From Ailurus styani (lineage: Eukaryota > Chordata > Mammalia > Carnivora > Ailuridae), in the NCBI GenBank assembly GCA_002007465.1, contig LNAC01000163.1, positions 1,386,896-1,450,895 on the forward strand: DNA of 64,000 bases, given 5' to 3'. Of the stretch, positions 38,573 through 51,210 are shown piece by piece; positions within the stretch are counted from its first letter, which is position 1; each line of letters starts with the position of its first letter. The position numbers were made by a program, and so were the translations under genes. The notes below the pieces were generated by a model. It made no database searches and was not told the DNA's origin. It worked only from the letters and a program-made list of their open reading frames with translations.

Positions 38573-38800
38573 TTTTTTTATTTTTATTATTATTTTTTAA
38601 GATTTTATTTATTTATTTGACAGAGAGAGAGAGAGATCAGATCACAAGTAGGCAGAGAGGCAGGCAGAGAGAGAGGAGGAAGCAGGCTCCCCACTGAGTA
38701 GGGAGCCCGATGTGGGCCTGAGCCTTAGAATTCCAGGACTCTGAGATCATGACCTGAGCCGAAGGCAGAGGCTTTAACCCGCTGAGCCACCCAGGAACCC
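38573..38800 (-). mobile_element. CAN-SINE, first of a tandem pair
   Basis: Antisense, ends 'gagccacccaggaaccc'; directly abuts the next SINE. Begins about 535 bases after the exon ending at 38038. Confidence 0.93.
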
Positions 38801-38996
38801 TCTTTTTTTTTTTTAAAGATTTTATTTATTTGACAGAGAGACAGTGAGAGAGGGAATACAAGCAGGGGGAGTGGGACAGGGAGAAGCAGGATCCCCGCTG
38901 AGCAGGGAGCCCAATTGCAGGACTTGATCCCAGGACTGTGAGATCATGACCTGAGCTGAAGGCTGACACTTAAGGACTGAGCCACCCAGACGCCCC
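38801..38996 (-). mobile_element. CAN-SINE, second of a tandem pair
   Basis: Antisense, a different subfamily ('gggaatacaagcaggggga'), ends 'gccacccagacgccccc'. 'caatacct' before the pair and 'cagtacct' after it suggest one shared diverged target site in a MIR. Confidence 0.93.
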
Positions 38997-39115
38997 CAGT
39001 ACCTTTCTTTTACAGATGAGAAACTAATACCTAGAGATCCTAAGCGGTTTTCCCAAGGCACAGAAATAGTCAGAATCTGCATTTTTCTATTGCAGTGCTC
39101 TGCTTTACAATGTAA
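38997..39115 (-). mobile_element. MIR fragment next to a SINE pair
   Basis: 'cttttacagatgagaaacta' and 'cagaaatagtcagaatctgc' are antisense MIR; the SINE pair inserted at its left edge. Confidence 0.65.
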
Positions 39116-39289
39116 TTAGAAAGAAACCATCAAAGGAGATAATTAAGGCAAGAGACTAAAAGATGTAACAAGAACCGTAGGTTCAGGTATTCCTGAATAA
39201 ACCAGTATAAAGTCAGTCAGACATTTAAAAAAACAACAACACTACAACCAGAAATAATAATGGCTTCAAATAGCCTCTATTTTGGCAAA

Positions 39290-40310
39290 TTTGTATTTCT
39301 ACACAGACTCTTCTGAGCTCCAGAATCAAATGTCTACCTTCCCATTTGACATCCCCACTTGAATATTCTACAGGCATCTCACATTTAACTTGTCAAAAAC
39401 TGAACCTTTGATCTTCTCTCCTGAATCTGCTTTTCCTCCTGTGCTTCACATCTCGGGTAATGACGCCTCCGTCCATTCAGTTACTCATTCCAGAAACTGC
39501 CAAGGATCCTTCATGCCTCCCACATCTCACCTCCTGCATCCATCAACAAGCCATATTTTTTCCTTCTATAAAATATGTCTCAAGTAAGCCTGTTTATCGC
39601 CACCTTCATCTGTCATCGCTCTAGTTCAAGCCCTCATCCCTCATCTGGACCCACTGCAAAAGTCTCCTAACTGCTCTGTTTTCATGCCTGCCTTTCTTGA
39701 ATTTGTTTTCCATGCGGCAGATCACTGTTTTGCTTAGAAGTCTGCACTGGGCTGCCATGTTAATTAGGGAACAATCTGAATGCAAAACTTGGCCGACAGT
39801 GCCCTGTGGGACTTGATCCTTCCTGTATCTTCAGCCTCATCTCATGCCACTCTCTTCCTGGCTCATTACAGCCCAACCACCTTGGTCATTTAATTTATTT
39901 TTTAAAAGACTTACTCATTGAGAGAGAGAGAGAGAGAGAGTGAGCAAGCATGTGCGTGTGCGTGGGGAGAGGGGCAGAGGGAGAGAATCTCAAGCAGACT
40001 CTCCACTGACCCCGGAACCTGATGTGGGGCTCAGTCTCATGACCCTGAGATCATGACCTGAGCCAAAACCAAGAGTCAGACGCTCAACCAACTGAGCCAC
40101 CCAGGAGCTTCCACAGTGGTCATTTTAGATAGAGAGATGCCAGTGGCTTCCCTGTCTTGGCATCTTGGCACATGCCATACATCCTCCTTCCCAAGTCCTC
40201 TTACCCCTGACATTTACCAGCTAATACTCTCATTATAAACTCCCAGCTGAAATCTCACTTCTCCAGAATCATACCTTCCTTTTTAACCTCATATTATATC
40301 TCATTGAGAA
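39290..40310 (+). mobile_element. L2 fragment (about 800 bases) split by a SINE
   Basis: 'catctcacatttaacttgtc', 'ctcatctggacccactgcaa aagtctcctaactgctctg' and 'ctcccagctgaaatctcact' follow sense L2 order. Confidence 0.8.
39892..40110 (-). mobile_element. CAN-SINE inside an L2
   Basis: Antisense with (GA)n and a 'gtgcgtgtgcgtgg' tract; ends 'gagccacccaggagctt'. Target words 'ttggtcatttaat' / 'gtggtcatttta' flank it. Confidence 0.92.
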
Positions 40311-40964
40311 GATGGTCATACAGCAAAGATTTAAAGGAAGCAAAGAAGAAAATGGGGAATTAGGGAACTAGCCTGTTTTGTTTCTTACCATGTGACAAAA
40401 GTTGTATTAGGGAAAGTAACTCGTTGGTTCCTACTACAACCCTGTTAAGCAGGCATTTTTATCTTTATTTGGAGAGGTTTGCATGGCTTTTTCTAAAAGA
40501 AGTAAAATGGGTCTTATACTGGCCAGCTGAATTAAATTAGCCAAGAAAGCAAACAAACCAATTGGTTCAGTTGTTCAAAGCAACAATCACTTGGTGTTTT
40601 CTACCGTTTGCTGTGACCATAGTTAACTTGTGCCAAAATCTTCCAAGTGATTCAAAACTGACAGCAAGACATTAGACAAGACAAAAAGAGCATCTCAGTC
40701 ATGTCCCAAAGCCAGCTATATGGAATGATTTGCACCTCCTTGATCACACGCACGTGTCTAGGCTGTTGCCACTTCAGAGGACCATCAGACGGGTATCAGC
40801 CGGAGGGACCCTCTGACTCCTCTGGACAAGCCTCTGAGGGTGTGGAGCTCTTCAGACTCAGAACCTAACTCCACTGGGCATATAGAGGGAAATGTCGTTT
40901 TGGAGATAACATAAATCTATTTATTCGAGTATGAAAAGAGCTACTACGAAGGATGATAAATTTG

Positions 40965-41165
40965 AAGCCATACATTTCTGGACTTGTATCCTGAAGCTAC
41001 CAATTAACCACTGAATGACTGAATGACTTAACTGCTCTTAGGTCTGAGTTTCCTCATCCAGGAATGAATATGATAAAAAATGTCTCGCTATTTTGTTCTG
41101 AAAAGAGGAGATCATTTATGGAAAGACCTAGTAAGAAAACTGATACAGTAAGTAGTAAATAATGG
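40965..41165 (+). mobile_element. MIR fragment, diverged
   Basis: 'gaatgacttaactgctctta ggtctgagtttcctcatcc' then a diverged body, sense MIR. Confidence 0.65.
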
Positions 41166-41993
41166 AAGTGTTCTTAGCTCCTCTCCCTCCATCAGGAGAA
41201 TTGCCTGAGGTTCATAGATATCTTCAGGTGTCTTCCTGCAGCTCTTTTTAGAAGTGAGGAAACCTTCCCCAAAGACACTCAGTGGATTTCCTCATATGTC
41301 ATTGGCCAAAATGGTGTCATCTGCCCTGCATGATCCAGTCAGGGTGAGGGGAATGAGATCATCATGATGGATTAGACCAGTCATGACTCATCCCCTGGGA
41401 CTGAAGATGGGCCAGCTTCCTTTGAAATACATGATCACATAGAGAAGACCTAAACAAAAGCGGGATTCCTTTAGGAAGAAGGAGATGGGAGAATGGATGC
41501 TGAATAAGCCATCACCCAACTCTTCCGCACTCACTCTGTTGATGGAAAAAACTGCTTCCTATCATCCCACCCACTTCCATTCATCTATACAATAAGGTAT
41601 TTGGATTTTGTCACCTGCAAAAGCCCTCCCAGCTTTGATCCAGTGAGGATGGTTTCCCTTTATATTATCCTGAGATAAGAATATTGATACTCTTTACAAT
41701 ATATGTTCTAGGACTGTGTGGACTTATCAGTAATTTCAAACAAAACCAAATTAAGTGTGGACAAATAAGAAGACAGATTTTGAATAACAAATAATCAGCA
41801 GAAGCCAAATTCAGGGGAGGGGGATTGGGGGAAATTCTGGATGTAGTGAATTGGAAGCAGTTGGATAAGAGACTGATATCAGGATCAAGTTACGGTTGTT
41901 AGGACAACCCTGGGCCCACAGATCAGCTGAATTTGGAAGGAGGAGTTAAGAGAGTGGAAGAGATGTGTATTCTCAATTAGAACCTGAGACCGA

Positions 41994-42187
41994 GGGCACC
42001 TGGGTGGCTCAGTGGGTTAAAGCCTCTGCTTTCGGCTCAGGTCATGATCTCAGGGTCCTGGGATCGAAGCCCGCGTCGGGCTCCCTGCTCAGCGGGGAGC
42101 CTGCATCCCCCTCTCTCTCTCTGCCTGCCTCTCTGCCTCCTTGTGATCTCTCTCCCTCTGTGAAATAAATAAATAAAATCTTAANAA
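41994..42187 (+). mobile_element. CAN-SINE with an N in its A-tail
   Basis: Young full-length SINE; duplication agaacctgagaccga at 41979-41993 and 42188-42202. The A-tail contains the single N at 42185, so tail length is unknown. Confidence 0.96.
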
Positions 42188-42679
42188 AGAACCTGAGACC
42201 GAAATGAAAGAAGATTCTCTGCGTGTGGTGGTAAGAGAGCCACCCCCCAGCCTCAGGGAATGTTCCGAACACACGTGGAGCTATTCTTTCTGAGGAATGG
42301 TGCTCTATGCTGTGGCAGCTCCCAGTCTAGCGATAACTGCTCTGTGACGATGCTCACCTGTGTGCATTTACACAGCAGTGTGTATCCTTGTGCACTGGCT
42401 GGCACACTTGTCTTGTACAACCAAAGAGAGAATTTCAGGGTGTCACCCTCACAAAACCTACAGGTAGAATGTAATTAAATGAAGCCAGTCTTCAGCTGAG
42501 CTCGGTCTCCTCTGTGAAGCCCCTCTGCCCACTGGATTTCCCTTGGCTCTAAACCTTGAGTGTCCACCTGCTTTTTTTGTAAGCCGTCTCCCAGAAAAGT
42601 TCAGAAAAAGGAAGCATACCTGTTAGCGCTTTGCTCACCATCCCTTTTGCCTCACGTGCCATCCATTGCTGGGCTCCGA

Positions 42680-42840
42680 TAGTGTCGAGAGGCAAGGGTT
42701 GCTCTGAAGTCAGACAAGCCATACGGGAAGCCGGCTTCTACCATCAGCTTGCCTTGGGCACGTCACCGACTCACCTCAGTCTCAGCTGCTTCATCTCTTC
42801 CGTGGCTTCTTGTGAGGAGTAAATAAAATAGTAGTTTAAT
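42680..42840 (+). mobile_element. MIR fragment
   Basis: 'cttgccttgggcacgtcacc' and 'tcagctgcttcatctcttcc' fit sense MIR. Confidence 0.65.
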
Positions 42841-44339
42841 GAACATGTCCCACCTCCTTCACCTGCCCGGGTTGGGGGGTGCAGGGCACAGTACAGCAGA
42901 AGCAGGTATGTCCTGGAGGGCACCTCTCCCAACAGGGACTCTTGAGGAAGACATTCCTCTGTTTATTTCTGACCCAACCTCCTGTTTTCCAGGTCCAGTC
43001 CAGCCTATATATGTTGCCACAGAGTAATTGAACACCCTTCCCCTCCAAAAAAATATCCTAGTTTGGCTAATGAGTTATCTGGTCACCTAGTAACAGGATA
43101 TGGAAGATGCTTTTTCTTCCTGTTTCTGGGAATTGGACATTAATACTTTGTCCCCCGTGAGAACCTTGATCTATTCACCTCCCATCTCTTGGCAACCCTA
43201 GAGCTGTCTAGCTGCAGTCTCTCTGGAGGATAAACTCATTTTTTTGAATTCCAGGGCTTTATCCAGTCCCCAGAGTCGCCTAGGAAATTGCAGGTCCAGT
43301 TCCGCCGACCAGACTGTGGCAATTTCAGGAATTTTAAATCGACCTTAAATGTTTCTCTGTGGTCCTCCTAGTACAACTCTGCCTGTGCCCACAGTACATT
43401 CATTGTCACTTAGTTCCCCTGGGAAAAATGTGTGGCTGACTTTTAAGTTCCTCCATTTTGTTTTGACTCAGCAAAAAATGTCATTTTTTTTTTTTTATAA
43501 AGTCACTGAGTGAATTTAGAGTTCCAGGGCAACCGTTTTGTGAAATCTGTTATTTGCAAACCAGGAAAAGAAGGTGGCAGATCACAGTTTAGAAAACTCC
43601 CAAAATTCTTCAAGAAATTATTAAGATCTATGATTGTATCTTTTTTTTAAAAGCCTTTTTTAAATAATGGATCAAATATATAATTGGTTAACCTTTTAAC
43701 CACCTGGAAATAGCAAAGAAGGAAGAATAAATAGTCTTGACAGAGAATGAATAGCACACTCCAAGAGTCTAGGGAATTTCCAGGAAAAAATTTGCAAAAA
43801 AAATTGTTTAAGGAAACCAACAGAAAGAGTACATTCTCCCAGGGCACGTGAAGTGGAGGAGCCATTACCACATTTAGACTCAAGGGGAAAAAGGGAGAGA
43901 GCCATTCCTAGAACCTGGGGAAGGGAATAGCAGAGGACTTTCTAACGGGAGCTGTGTCCTTTGACAAGGAACATAGCCAACCCACAGTGACCTGGCTGGG
44001 AGATGGCCAGAGAATAAATACCTGACCTCAGCTCCTCTAACCTCTTCATCTCCCACCATGGCCTTAGGTCAAAGGAGCCTGTCAGTGTGGTCCATAGAGG
44101 ACCTCCACAGGGCGCAAAGCTGGGTGGAGAAAGGTGGAGAGTGGGTCTGGAAGGGCAAAAGAATGTCCAGCACAGAACCTCATGGAAGGTGAAGATGGGG
44201 ATGGGATAGCTAGAGGAAGGTGCCCACAGCCTGACCATCTGAGAATGTGCAGCTTCTGCACCCAAACACTGGTCCAGCCTGCAGGGAGATGAACAGCTCA
44301 TGCCTTGCCTTGGTCAGAAAGAGGAGAGAAATACAACCA

Positions 44340-44460
44340 CTGGGAAAACACTGGTCTTGGGAGCCAGGCCACCCTGGTTCTACCGTGACTATGAGGAGGC
44401 AGCTTTATGTCCTTGGAAAAGTTATGTAACCTCTCTCAGCTTAAGTTGAATCCGTATATT
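44340..44460 (+). mobile_element. MIR fragment
   Basis: 'gagccaggccaccctggttc' and 'ggaaaagttatgtaacctct': sense MIR 5' half. Confidence 0.65.
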
Positions 44461-44984
44461 GATGGATTGTTACAAGATTTTCTGCCTCTGAGTCCAAGGG
44501 CCTCCTTGTTGAGTGCCAAGGGAGACAAATACATACTAAGCAGGAAGTTGAACATTGCCATGAAAGGAGTTCCATCTCAGGAATTCAGAGACCTTGATTA
44601 CAAGATGTAAGGAAAAGGAGAAGTAAATTTTGAAACAGTCTAGAAGTAAATCAAGGTACTTTTAGGTGTTTCTTAATATCAAGGAAGGTGCACAATAGGA
44701 AACTTTGCACCATTCCATCTCCGAGCGCATCCTCAACTTGACCTTCACTCCATCCCTGAAATTGCTCCATCCATGGCCTCCCCAGTCCTGAACTTCATCT
44801 AATAAGGCATGGGACCACTGGGCAGGGATGAATTGAGATGTCTGCTAAGCTCATTATGAGTTTGTTTTTTAAAGCTGAAGTTAAATGGTTCATTTTCAAG
44901 AGCACTGTAAAGGTACAAATGTAAAAATAACTAGTTTCAAAGTATCTACATCACAAAGGTACATCAAAACATCACTAATGCAAA

Positions 44985-45120
44985 CTACTTAACTTCTCTG
45001 AATTTCCTCTGCTCAATGGAGAGAACAATATTTGATGTTCCTGGCTTCATGTAAGGAACAGAGATAACAAACATAAAAGTGCCTGACATCTACAAACGTA
45101 GGTGCTGAATCAATGGGAGT
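44985..45120 (+). mobile_element. MIR fragment
   Basis: 'tacttaacttctctgaattt cctctgctcaatgg' and 'aaagtgcctgacatctacaa': sense MIR 3' half. Confidence 0.65.
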
Positions 45121-45134
45121 TGTCATATTTGTCT

Positions 45135-45223
45135 TAACTCTGCCATGAACCAAGTGAGTGATCTTTAGCACATCACTAAAGTTCTCTCAAGCTTGTTTCC
45201 TCGCCTTAAGATTGAGCTGTGTA
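45135..45223 (+). mobile_element. MIR fragment hosting a SINE
   Basis: 'aactctgccatgaaccaagt gagtgatcttta' and 'gcttgtttcctcgccttaag' fit sense MIR; the SINE at 45224 inserted in it. Confidence 0.6.
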
Positions 45224-45414
45224 GGGGCACCTGGGTGGTTCAGTGGGTTGAAGCCTTTGCCTTTGGCTCAGGTCATGATCTCAGGGTCCTGGGATCGAGC
45301 CCCACATCGGGCTCTCTGCTCAGCAGGGAGCCTGCTTCCTCCTCTCTCTCTGCCTCTCTGCCTACTTGTGATCTCTCTCTGTGTGTCAAATAAATAAAAA
45401 TCTTAAAAAAAAAA
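45224..45414 (+). mobile_element. CAN-SINE inside a MIR
   Basis: Duplication agattgagctgtgta (45209-45223) / agactgagctgtgta (45415-45429), one mismatch; A11 tail. Confidence 0.95.
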
Positions 45415-46234
45415 AGACTGAGCTGTGTAACATGACCAGCTTAGAGAATGCTGTAGTTCCCCAGCTGATATGATAAGTTTAGAGGGATCCTGCCCTAAAG
45501 GATATGGATCCTGGGCCACAGAGGACAGAACTGGCTGGCCTCCAGTCTGGCTCTCCATCTCTGACCACTGCCCCAGACCTCTAAAATGTGCATCCCATAT
45601 GAAACTTCCTAATATTTTGTTCACTGAGAAAATGGAGTTTTCTCAACATAAATCCATTCTTCCCTCCATTACTTTTTTTGGGGGGGATAAGAAAAGGGTT
45701 CATCAACTCTACATTGAAAGCCAAATAGATAACACAAGTCTCATCAAGAAGTTTCCGTGCTGGTCAGTTTTCTTTACAGTTTGTCTTAAAAGCCCAAAGG
45801 GAATGGCATAGGGGTGGGGGAAGGGTGAGTTTTAATGTAGTCTTTTCTGCTCTTAACAATTAGGTCACATCTCAACACCCTCCTGCCCCTCTCATCCCTA
45901 CCCCTTCCTTTTTCAATTTAAAATGTCACTGCTATTCAACCTGATGAAAGTTATGGCTAGGCAAGGAAAGTTAATGACTGTAGATTGCTTTAAATTGAAA
46001 ACCCGTGTATGTCAGGAGCCACCTTGACAGCTGACTGCTTCCCTTGGAATAGCCTAAGTAATTAAGTTTAATATTTAAGCCAAGCATAAGGTCAGATAGA
46101 TCCTATCCAGGTAGTGCTTTCTGGAAACCTGAAGAAGCACAAAGCCGTACTTGTGTCCTTTTATGACGTGGAGTGGAATTGTGAAGAAAGGGAGGCCAAT
46201 CTCCAAAATGCCTCACCTTCTTATATTCTGCTAC

Positions 46235-46560
46235 CAGAACAAATTCATTCATTCATTCCTCCATCCATGCATCCATCCATCCATCAGCAGACATGTATTG
46301 AATGCCTGTGTGCCAGCCCTGCAGCAGGGGCAGAGATGGGTACAGAACTCACAGGCAGGGAGACAGACCTGTGAACGAACCCCCGACACCATACCGTCAC
46401 AGGGGCAGCAGGAGAAGAAGATGCAAAGTAGAGCAGTGACGCAGGCAGGCCTGTCAGTCACCCACAGAAGAACAAGAATGAATCAGAGAAGGCTTCTTGG
46501 AGGAGGTAACCCCTGTCGGGAGAAGAACCCTCCAGTCAGAGCATGAGCAAGACACTGAGG
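46235..46560 (-). mobile_element. L2 fragment
   Basis: (CATT/CATC)n, 'catgtattgaatgcctgtgt gccagccctg', 'agagaaggcttcttggagga' in antisense L2 order. Confidence 0.7.
46243..46286. repeat. (ATTC)n/(CATC)n microsatellite
   Basis: Tetranucleotide tract at the 3' end of an antisense L2. Confidence 0.9.
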
Positions 46561-46789
46561 CATGGAAATATAGGCAGTGCAGTTTGGCCCCACCCTCCAG
46601 AGACACTGCACCCAGTGACGCTAGATGGACAGTTCTTTATGCCCTTTAGTAGGGCCCTCCTCAGGGATGCTGACATCGTAAATGGCCACCTTTCCTTGTG
46701 TTCTGCCTTACAGTTCCCCTATGATCCCCAGAGGGGCAGAGACATCTTTTTAAATCTTCATATGGAAGGCAGTCTGAAATAATTGAAAA

Positions 46790-47200
46790 AATTTCAACTC
46801 CAAATTAGACATACTGAGGTTTGACACCCCACTCCATCCCTGTGTTTCTATGTAACCCATGCAACTTCTTGTTTTTTTTAAAGATTTTATTTATTTATTT
46901 GACAGAGAGAGACACAGCAAGAGAGGGAACACAAAAGCAGGGGGAGTGGGAGAGGGAGAAGCAGGCTTCCCGCCCAGCAGGGAGCCCAATGTGGGGCTCC
47001 ATCGCAGGACCCTGGCATCATGACCTGAGCCAAAGGCAGATGCTTAACAATTGAGCCACCTAGGCGCCCCAAGCCATGCAACTTCTAAAACTTCAGCTCT
47101 CTACCCCCAAGGTGGGGGTGATAATAGAATGTTCCTGTAAGTAGTAAAATATATTTAATGAACTATTTTAGGAAGAATACTTAGCTTAATAAATGTTCCC
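46790..47200 (+). mobile_element. MIR split by a SINE
   Basis: 'attagacatactgaggtttg' and 'ccatgcaacttct' before the SINE and 'ggtgggggtgataatagaat' after it follow sense MIR. Confidence 0.65.
46872..47070 (-). mobile_element. CAN-SINE inside a MIR
   Basis: Antisense; duplication ccatgcaacttct (46857-46869) repeated from 47074. Confidence 0.95.
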
Positions 47201-48564
47201 TCCTCTTTGCTGAGTATAGAGTTATGTGTGCAGAAGAAAAAATATTTGGTAAATAAGAAGCACATGAAGGAAATTATAGTTGGTGCATCCTCTCCTTTTG
47301 GACCCATCTCCAAAAAAGCAGGAGCATCTTATAATTACAAGCCTCTGACAATTCCAACGTAAAGATTCTTTTATGTGTTACTTAGATATGTTATAAAACT
47401 GAAGATTGTTTTACTGGAGGACTTGAGAAATACATGATTCTGGAATTTTCTACCTTGCAGAGTGCTGTATTAGCCAGATTTATTGTATCACCTGATTCCT
47501 TTCTTCCAAATCAGCTTCTGGGTTTGAGTGGAGAAACATGGTTTATGCAGACCATTAGGATGCTCTTAAATCAGATTTTTAAGGAAACAACAGTAACTAT
47601 TTTCTTTAAATATGATCAGTGGTATTTCAAAGTCAGCCTACTGGGTGGGCAGGCTGGAGCCCTACAATTCTCTTGTGTTGCTTTCCTCTTGTGCCACATC
47701 ATCACAAAGGTGGGGTTGTTAGTCTGTTGCTCTCTGCTTACAATAGATGACAGAAATTGAAATTTTGCTACGAGGGAAACTAATTCCAGAGAATGCCCTC
47801 TTCACCTTTCCTAATGACCAAATAAACAGAGCTCATGGAATAAGGATCTCTTCCTTTGTATACGAGAGATGTTTGGGCATAAATTATGCTCAAGACTGAA
47901 TACTGTTAATAGTTTTTGCTTTTTACTCTGGTTCCATTCAGTGGACTCGTGAATATTTATGAATATGGTTATTTACTATAAAACTAAAAGGTGTGAACAG
48001 TGTTCAAACTGATTAGGACTATTGTGAGACAGTCTTCCTTCCACTTTTTGAGTTTTCCGTATGCTGAAATCTATAAGGGAATCACATGAAACAGGACTCC
48101 TCCCTAATTATTCCCTGTGCTAATAAGTAGTTCCTTCCAGGCTTTCAAGATTGTGGCTTGAAAACAACCAGAAAGCTTGGAAATGTGTGAAGATTGCCAT
48201 CTAGTGGCTGTGATGTGAAGTGTCACAAACTATAGAAAAGCCTTTTTTTGTTGGTCCCAAACATCATTAAACAAGTCTAGGAAGGTGAGAAATTGCCCTC
48301 ACATTCCCTCTGTCATATCTAAGGCCTCTGAAGACACTTTCTTGTGATGCAGCTGTGGGAGTTGGTGGAATTTCATGTTAGATGAGAAGGCAGCAGTGTG
48401 GGGGAGCCCAGGGACCTGTAAAGGGTGCCCCTCTCATCACACATGATAGGTGGCTTCCTGCCACATCCGAGCACAGGGCTGGCCAGCCAGAGAGGCCAGT
48501 GCAGTGACATGTGGAGCCTCACCTCTGCCCCCTCCCCCGTCCTTCTGTCCAGTAAGACGTCAGG

Positions 48565-49020
48565 CCTAGTTGGAATGGGTTGAATTGTGTCCCACAAAAA
48601 GACACGTTGAGGTTCTAATGAACTAACCCCCTGGTACCTCAGAACAAGGCCCGGTTTGGAAACACGGTCATTGCAGAGATGATTAATTAGATTGAGGCGC
48701 GGTCACACTGCAGAAGGTGGGTCCCTGATCCAACGTGCCCGGCGGTTTGTAAGAGGACAGGCGCAGGGAGAACACCATGACCATGAGGCAGAGATTGGAT
48801 TTATGCAGCTGCAAACCAAAGGATGCCAAAGACTGCCAGCAAACCATCAGATGCTCGGAACAAGCGAGGAAGGACTCCTCTACAGGTTTCAGAGGGAACA
48901 CGGCCCTGCTGACGTCTGGAGTTCAGACTTCTAGTCTTCAGAACTGGGAGACAGTCACCTTCTGTTTAAGCCCCCAGTCTGTGGTTCTTTGCTGTGGCAT
49001 CCAAGCAGATGGGTACACCT
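48565..49020 (+). mobile_element. MaLR-like solo LTR remnant
   Basis: 'ggttgaattgtgtcccacaa', 'gagatgattaattagattga', 'cagagattggatttatgcag', 'gccaaagactgccagcaaac' and 'tctgtggttctttgctgtgg' match in order an old mammalian LTR of MaLR/MLT type. No internal retroviral coding sequence is present. Confidence 0.6.
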
Positions 49021-49079
49021 GGCCTTTCCCCTCCAGTGCCTCTCTCAGCGTACTGCACGCTCTCATTTTCCAGATACGC

Positions 49080-49690
49080 ACGTGCGGTCATCTTCGGTGG
49101 CTAGCGGCTCTGCCAGGTGCCAGTCTCTCCCCTGTTCAATTCACCCTTCACAATGCCCGAGTCATCTTTCTGGAATAGAATCCTGATTTAGTCATTCTTG
49201 TGTGCTTCGGTCACTCTCCCTGTGTCGTATAGAAACCAGATGTCTTGGCCAAACATTCAAAAGTCCCATTGATCTGGTTCCTTCCATTTTACTTTGGCAT
49301 TTTACTCAGTACTTCAGCCACATTGCACCAAATGCTGCCATCCCCACCTGCTCCCGTTCCCACTTCTGTGGTTACAGTACCTGTTTCCTTTGTCTTTGTC
49401 AGGATCAAACCATACTTCTTGGAAAAAGTCTTCCTCCATTTGTTCCCAGCAAGAATTCTAGGAATTTCCCAACCACTTCTCAATTCTCTGAATTCTTATA
49501 GCTCTTAGCCTTTACCTTTCTGAGGACACTTTCCTTTTCCATCTTGTGTTATAATTAATTAAAGCTTTCTACTGTCTCGAGTCACTCAGTGGTCAGTAAG
49601 CTTTCTGAGTAGGGACCATCCCTGAATGCCCTCAGTGCTCTACATGTTGAAGAAACAGGATTGGATAAATGATTCCCTGTAAGGAATCAA
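49080..49690 (+). mobile_element. L2 fragment
   Basis: 'gagtcatctttctggaatag' and 'ctggttccttccattttact' with later 'gtaagctttctgagtaggga' follow sense L2. Confidence 0.65.
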
Positions 49691-49739
49691 TGAATAAACA
49701 TTTCTGTTTCTTCAGTATATAGGGAATGGTCAGACATTT

Positions 49740-50130
49740 CTTCACTTCATCTAGTACCATGCTCTCCTGCAACCTCCCTTTTCTGGCTACAGTGGCCTTT
49801 TTCAAGTTTTCCTACTTGATATGCTCGACCTGCCCCAGTGCCTTTGCACATGTAGTTCCTTCTTCCTGGAACACTCATCCCTACCCAGAACATCCAGTTA
49901 ATTTCTTCTTCTCCTTGATATTTTAGCTCAGTCATCACTTTCCCAGTTAAGGTTTAGTTCATCTTTCTGACTAGATCAAATTCCCATTGTGTGAACTCAA
50001 ATTCCTACTGTGTTACCTCTTACCTGTAACATTCACCACAGCTGCCCCTTTATCGTTTCTGGGCATGGTAATTTGATTAATATCCATCTTCCCTGGAACA
50101 CTGTAGACAACTGGAAAAGTACCTGCTTTA
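49740..50130 (+). mobile_element. L2 fragment
   Basis: 'gcctttgcacatgtagttcc ttcttcctggaaca' and 'attttagctcagtcatcact' are strong sense L2 signatures. Confidence 0.8.
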
Positions 50131-50279
50131 GATCACCACTGTATGCCTCTCGTATAGTAGAGTTGTGAAGGAAGCAAATGAGTAGTTGAATATATCTGCA
50201 TGTACATATATGTAAACAGTCTATTAAAATTTTTCTGGCAAGCCTAAAATGGACAATAATTATCATATCTATCATTTTT

Positions 50280-50470
50280 GTACCTACTCTGTCCTAGGCA
50301 TTGACCTGATTCTTTAATGTGTGCTATCTCATTTAATACTGAAAATAATGCTGTGAGTTAGCAATTGTCCCAGTTTTACAGATGGGCAGTGATTCCAATA
50401 AATAATTTTGCCCAAGATCACAGAGTTGTTCAATAGCAAAACGATGATTGAAAACCAGGGTTCATATTAA
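50280..50470 (-). mobile_element. MIR fragment
   Basis: 'tgtgctatctcatttaatac', 'ccagttttacagatgggcag', 'gcccaagatcacagagttgt': clear antisense MIR. Confidence 0.85.
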
Positions 50471-50574
50471 ACACCATGCCAGAATTACAAAATAAAATCT
50501 ACTATATTATTCTTGATCCTTTTGAATACATATAAGAAGCATTAAAACTGACCAAATAGTACTACATCCTTCCA

Positions 50575-50720
50575 TACTGTTTATTAGAGTGTAGATTTCT
50601 CAAGGGACTACCTCTTGTTCACCACAGAAGACCTATCAGCTGGCAGAGGGCCTGGCACACAGTAGATGTTCGATATGTACTTGTTAAATGGATTTAAACT
50701 TGAAACAAAGTTTATCACAT
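50575..50720 (+). mobile_element. L2 3' end fragment
   Basis: 'gagggcctggcacacagtag atgttcg' and 'acttgttaaatggatt' are a sense L2 end. Confidence 0.7.
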
Positions 50721-50869
50721 CCAAGAAAAACAAGACACATAGAGCCAAAGCCAAATATCTGCCTTGGAGAAAACAAATAAAGGAGTAAGACAGGGAGAAA
50801 AAAGAAGATAGGGTACAAAAGGTATTGAGCACCTACCTTACACTAGCATGCTATTTTAGATGGCTTTGT

Positions 50870-51210
50870 ATTATTTGAGATGTTCTCTCACTTAAACCTA
50901 AAATAACACTGCTTTGCAGATGAGAAATCTGATGCTCAGATTTTAATTATTTATTTTTTTTTTTTTAAAGATTTTATTTATTTCTTTCACAGAGGGAGAG
51001 AGATCACAAGGAGGCAGAGAGGCAGGCAGAGAGAGAGAGAGGGGGAAGCAGGCTCCCCAACGAGCAGGGAGCCCGATGCGGGCCTCGATCCCAGGACCCT
51101 GAGATCATGACCTGGGCCGAAAGCAGAGGCTTTAACCCACTGAGCCACCCAGGCGCCCTGATGCTCAGATTTTAAACTCAGGGCTGTGTGGTTCCAGTCT
51201 ATAAGATGGC
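50870..51210 (-). mobile_element. MIR split by a SINE
   Basis: 'gctttgcagatgagaaatct' before and 'ctcagggctgtgtggttcca' after the SINE fit antisense MIR. Confidence 0.7.
50954..51158 (-). mobile_element. CAN-SINE (young) inside a MIR
   Basis: Antisense full-length, intact 'gagccacccaggcgccc'; duplication tgatgctcagatttta from 50930 and from 51159. Confidence 0.96.
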
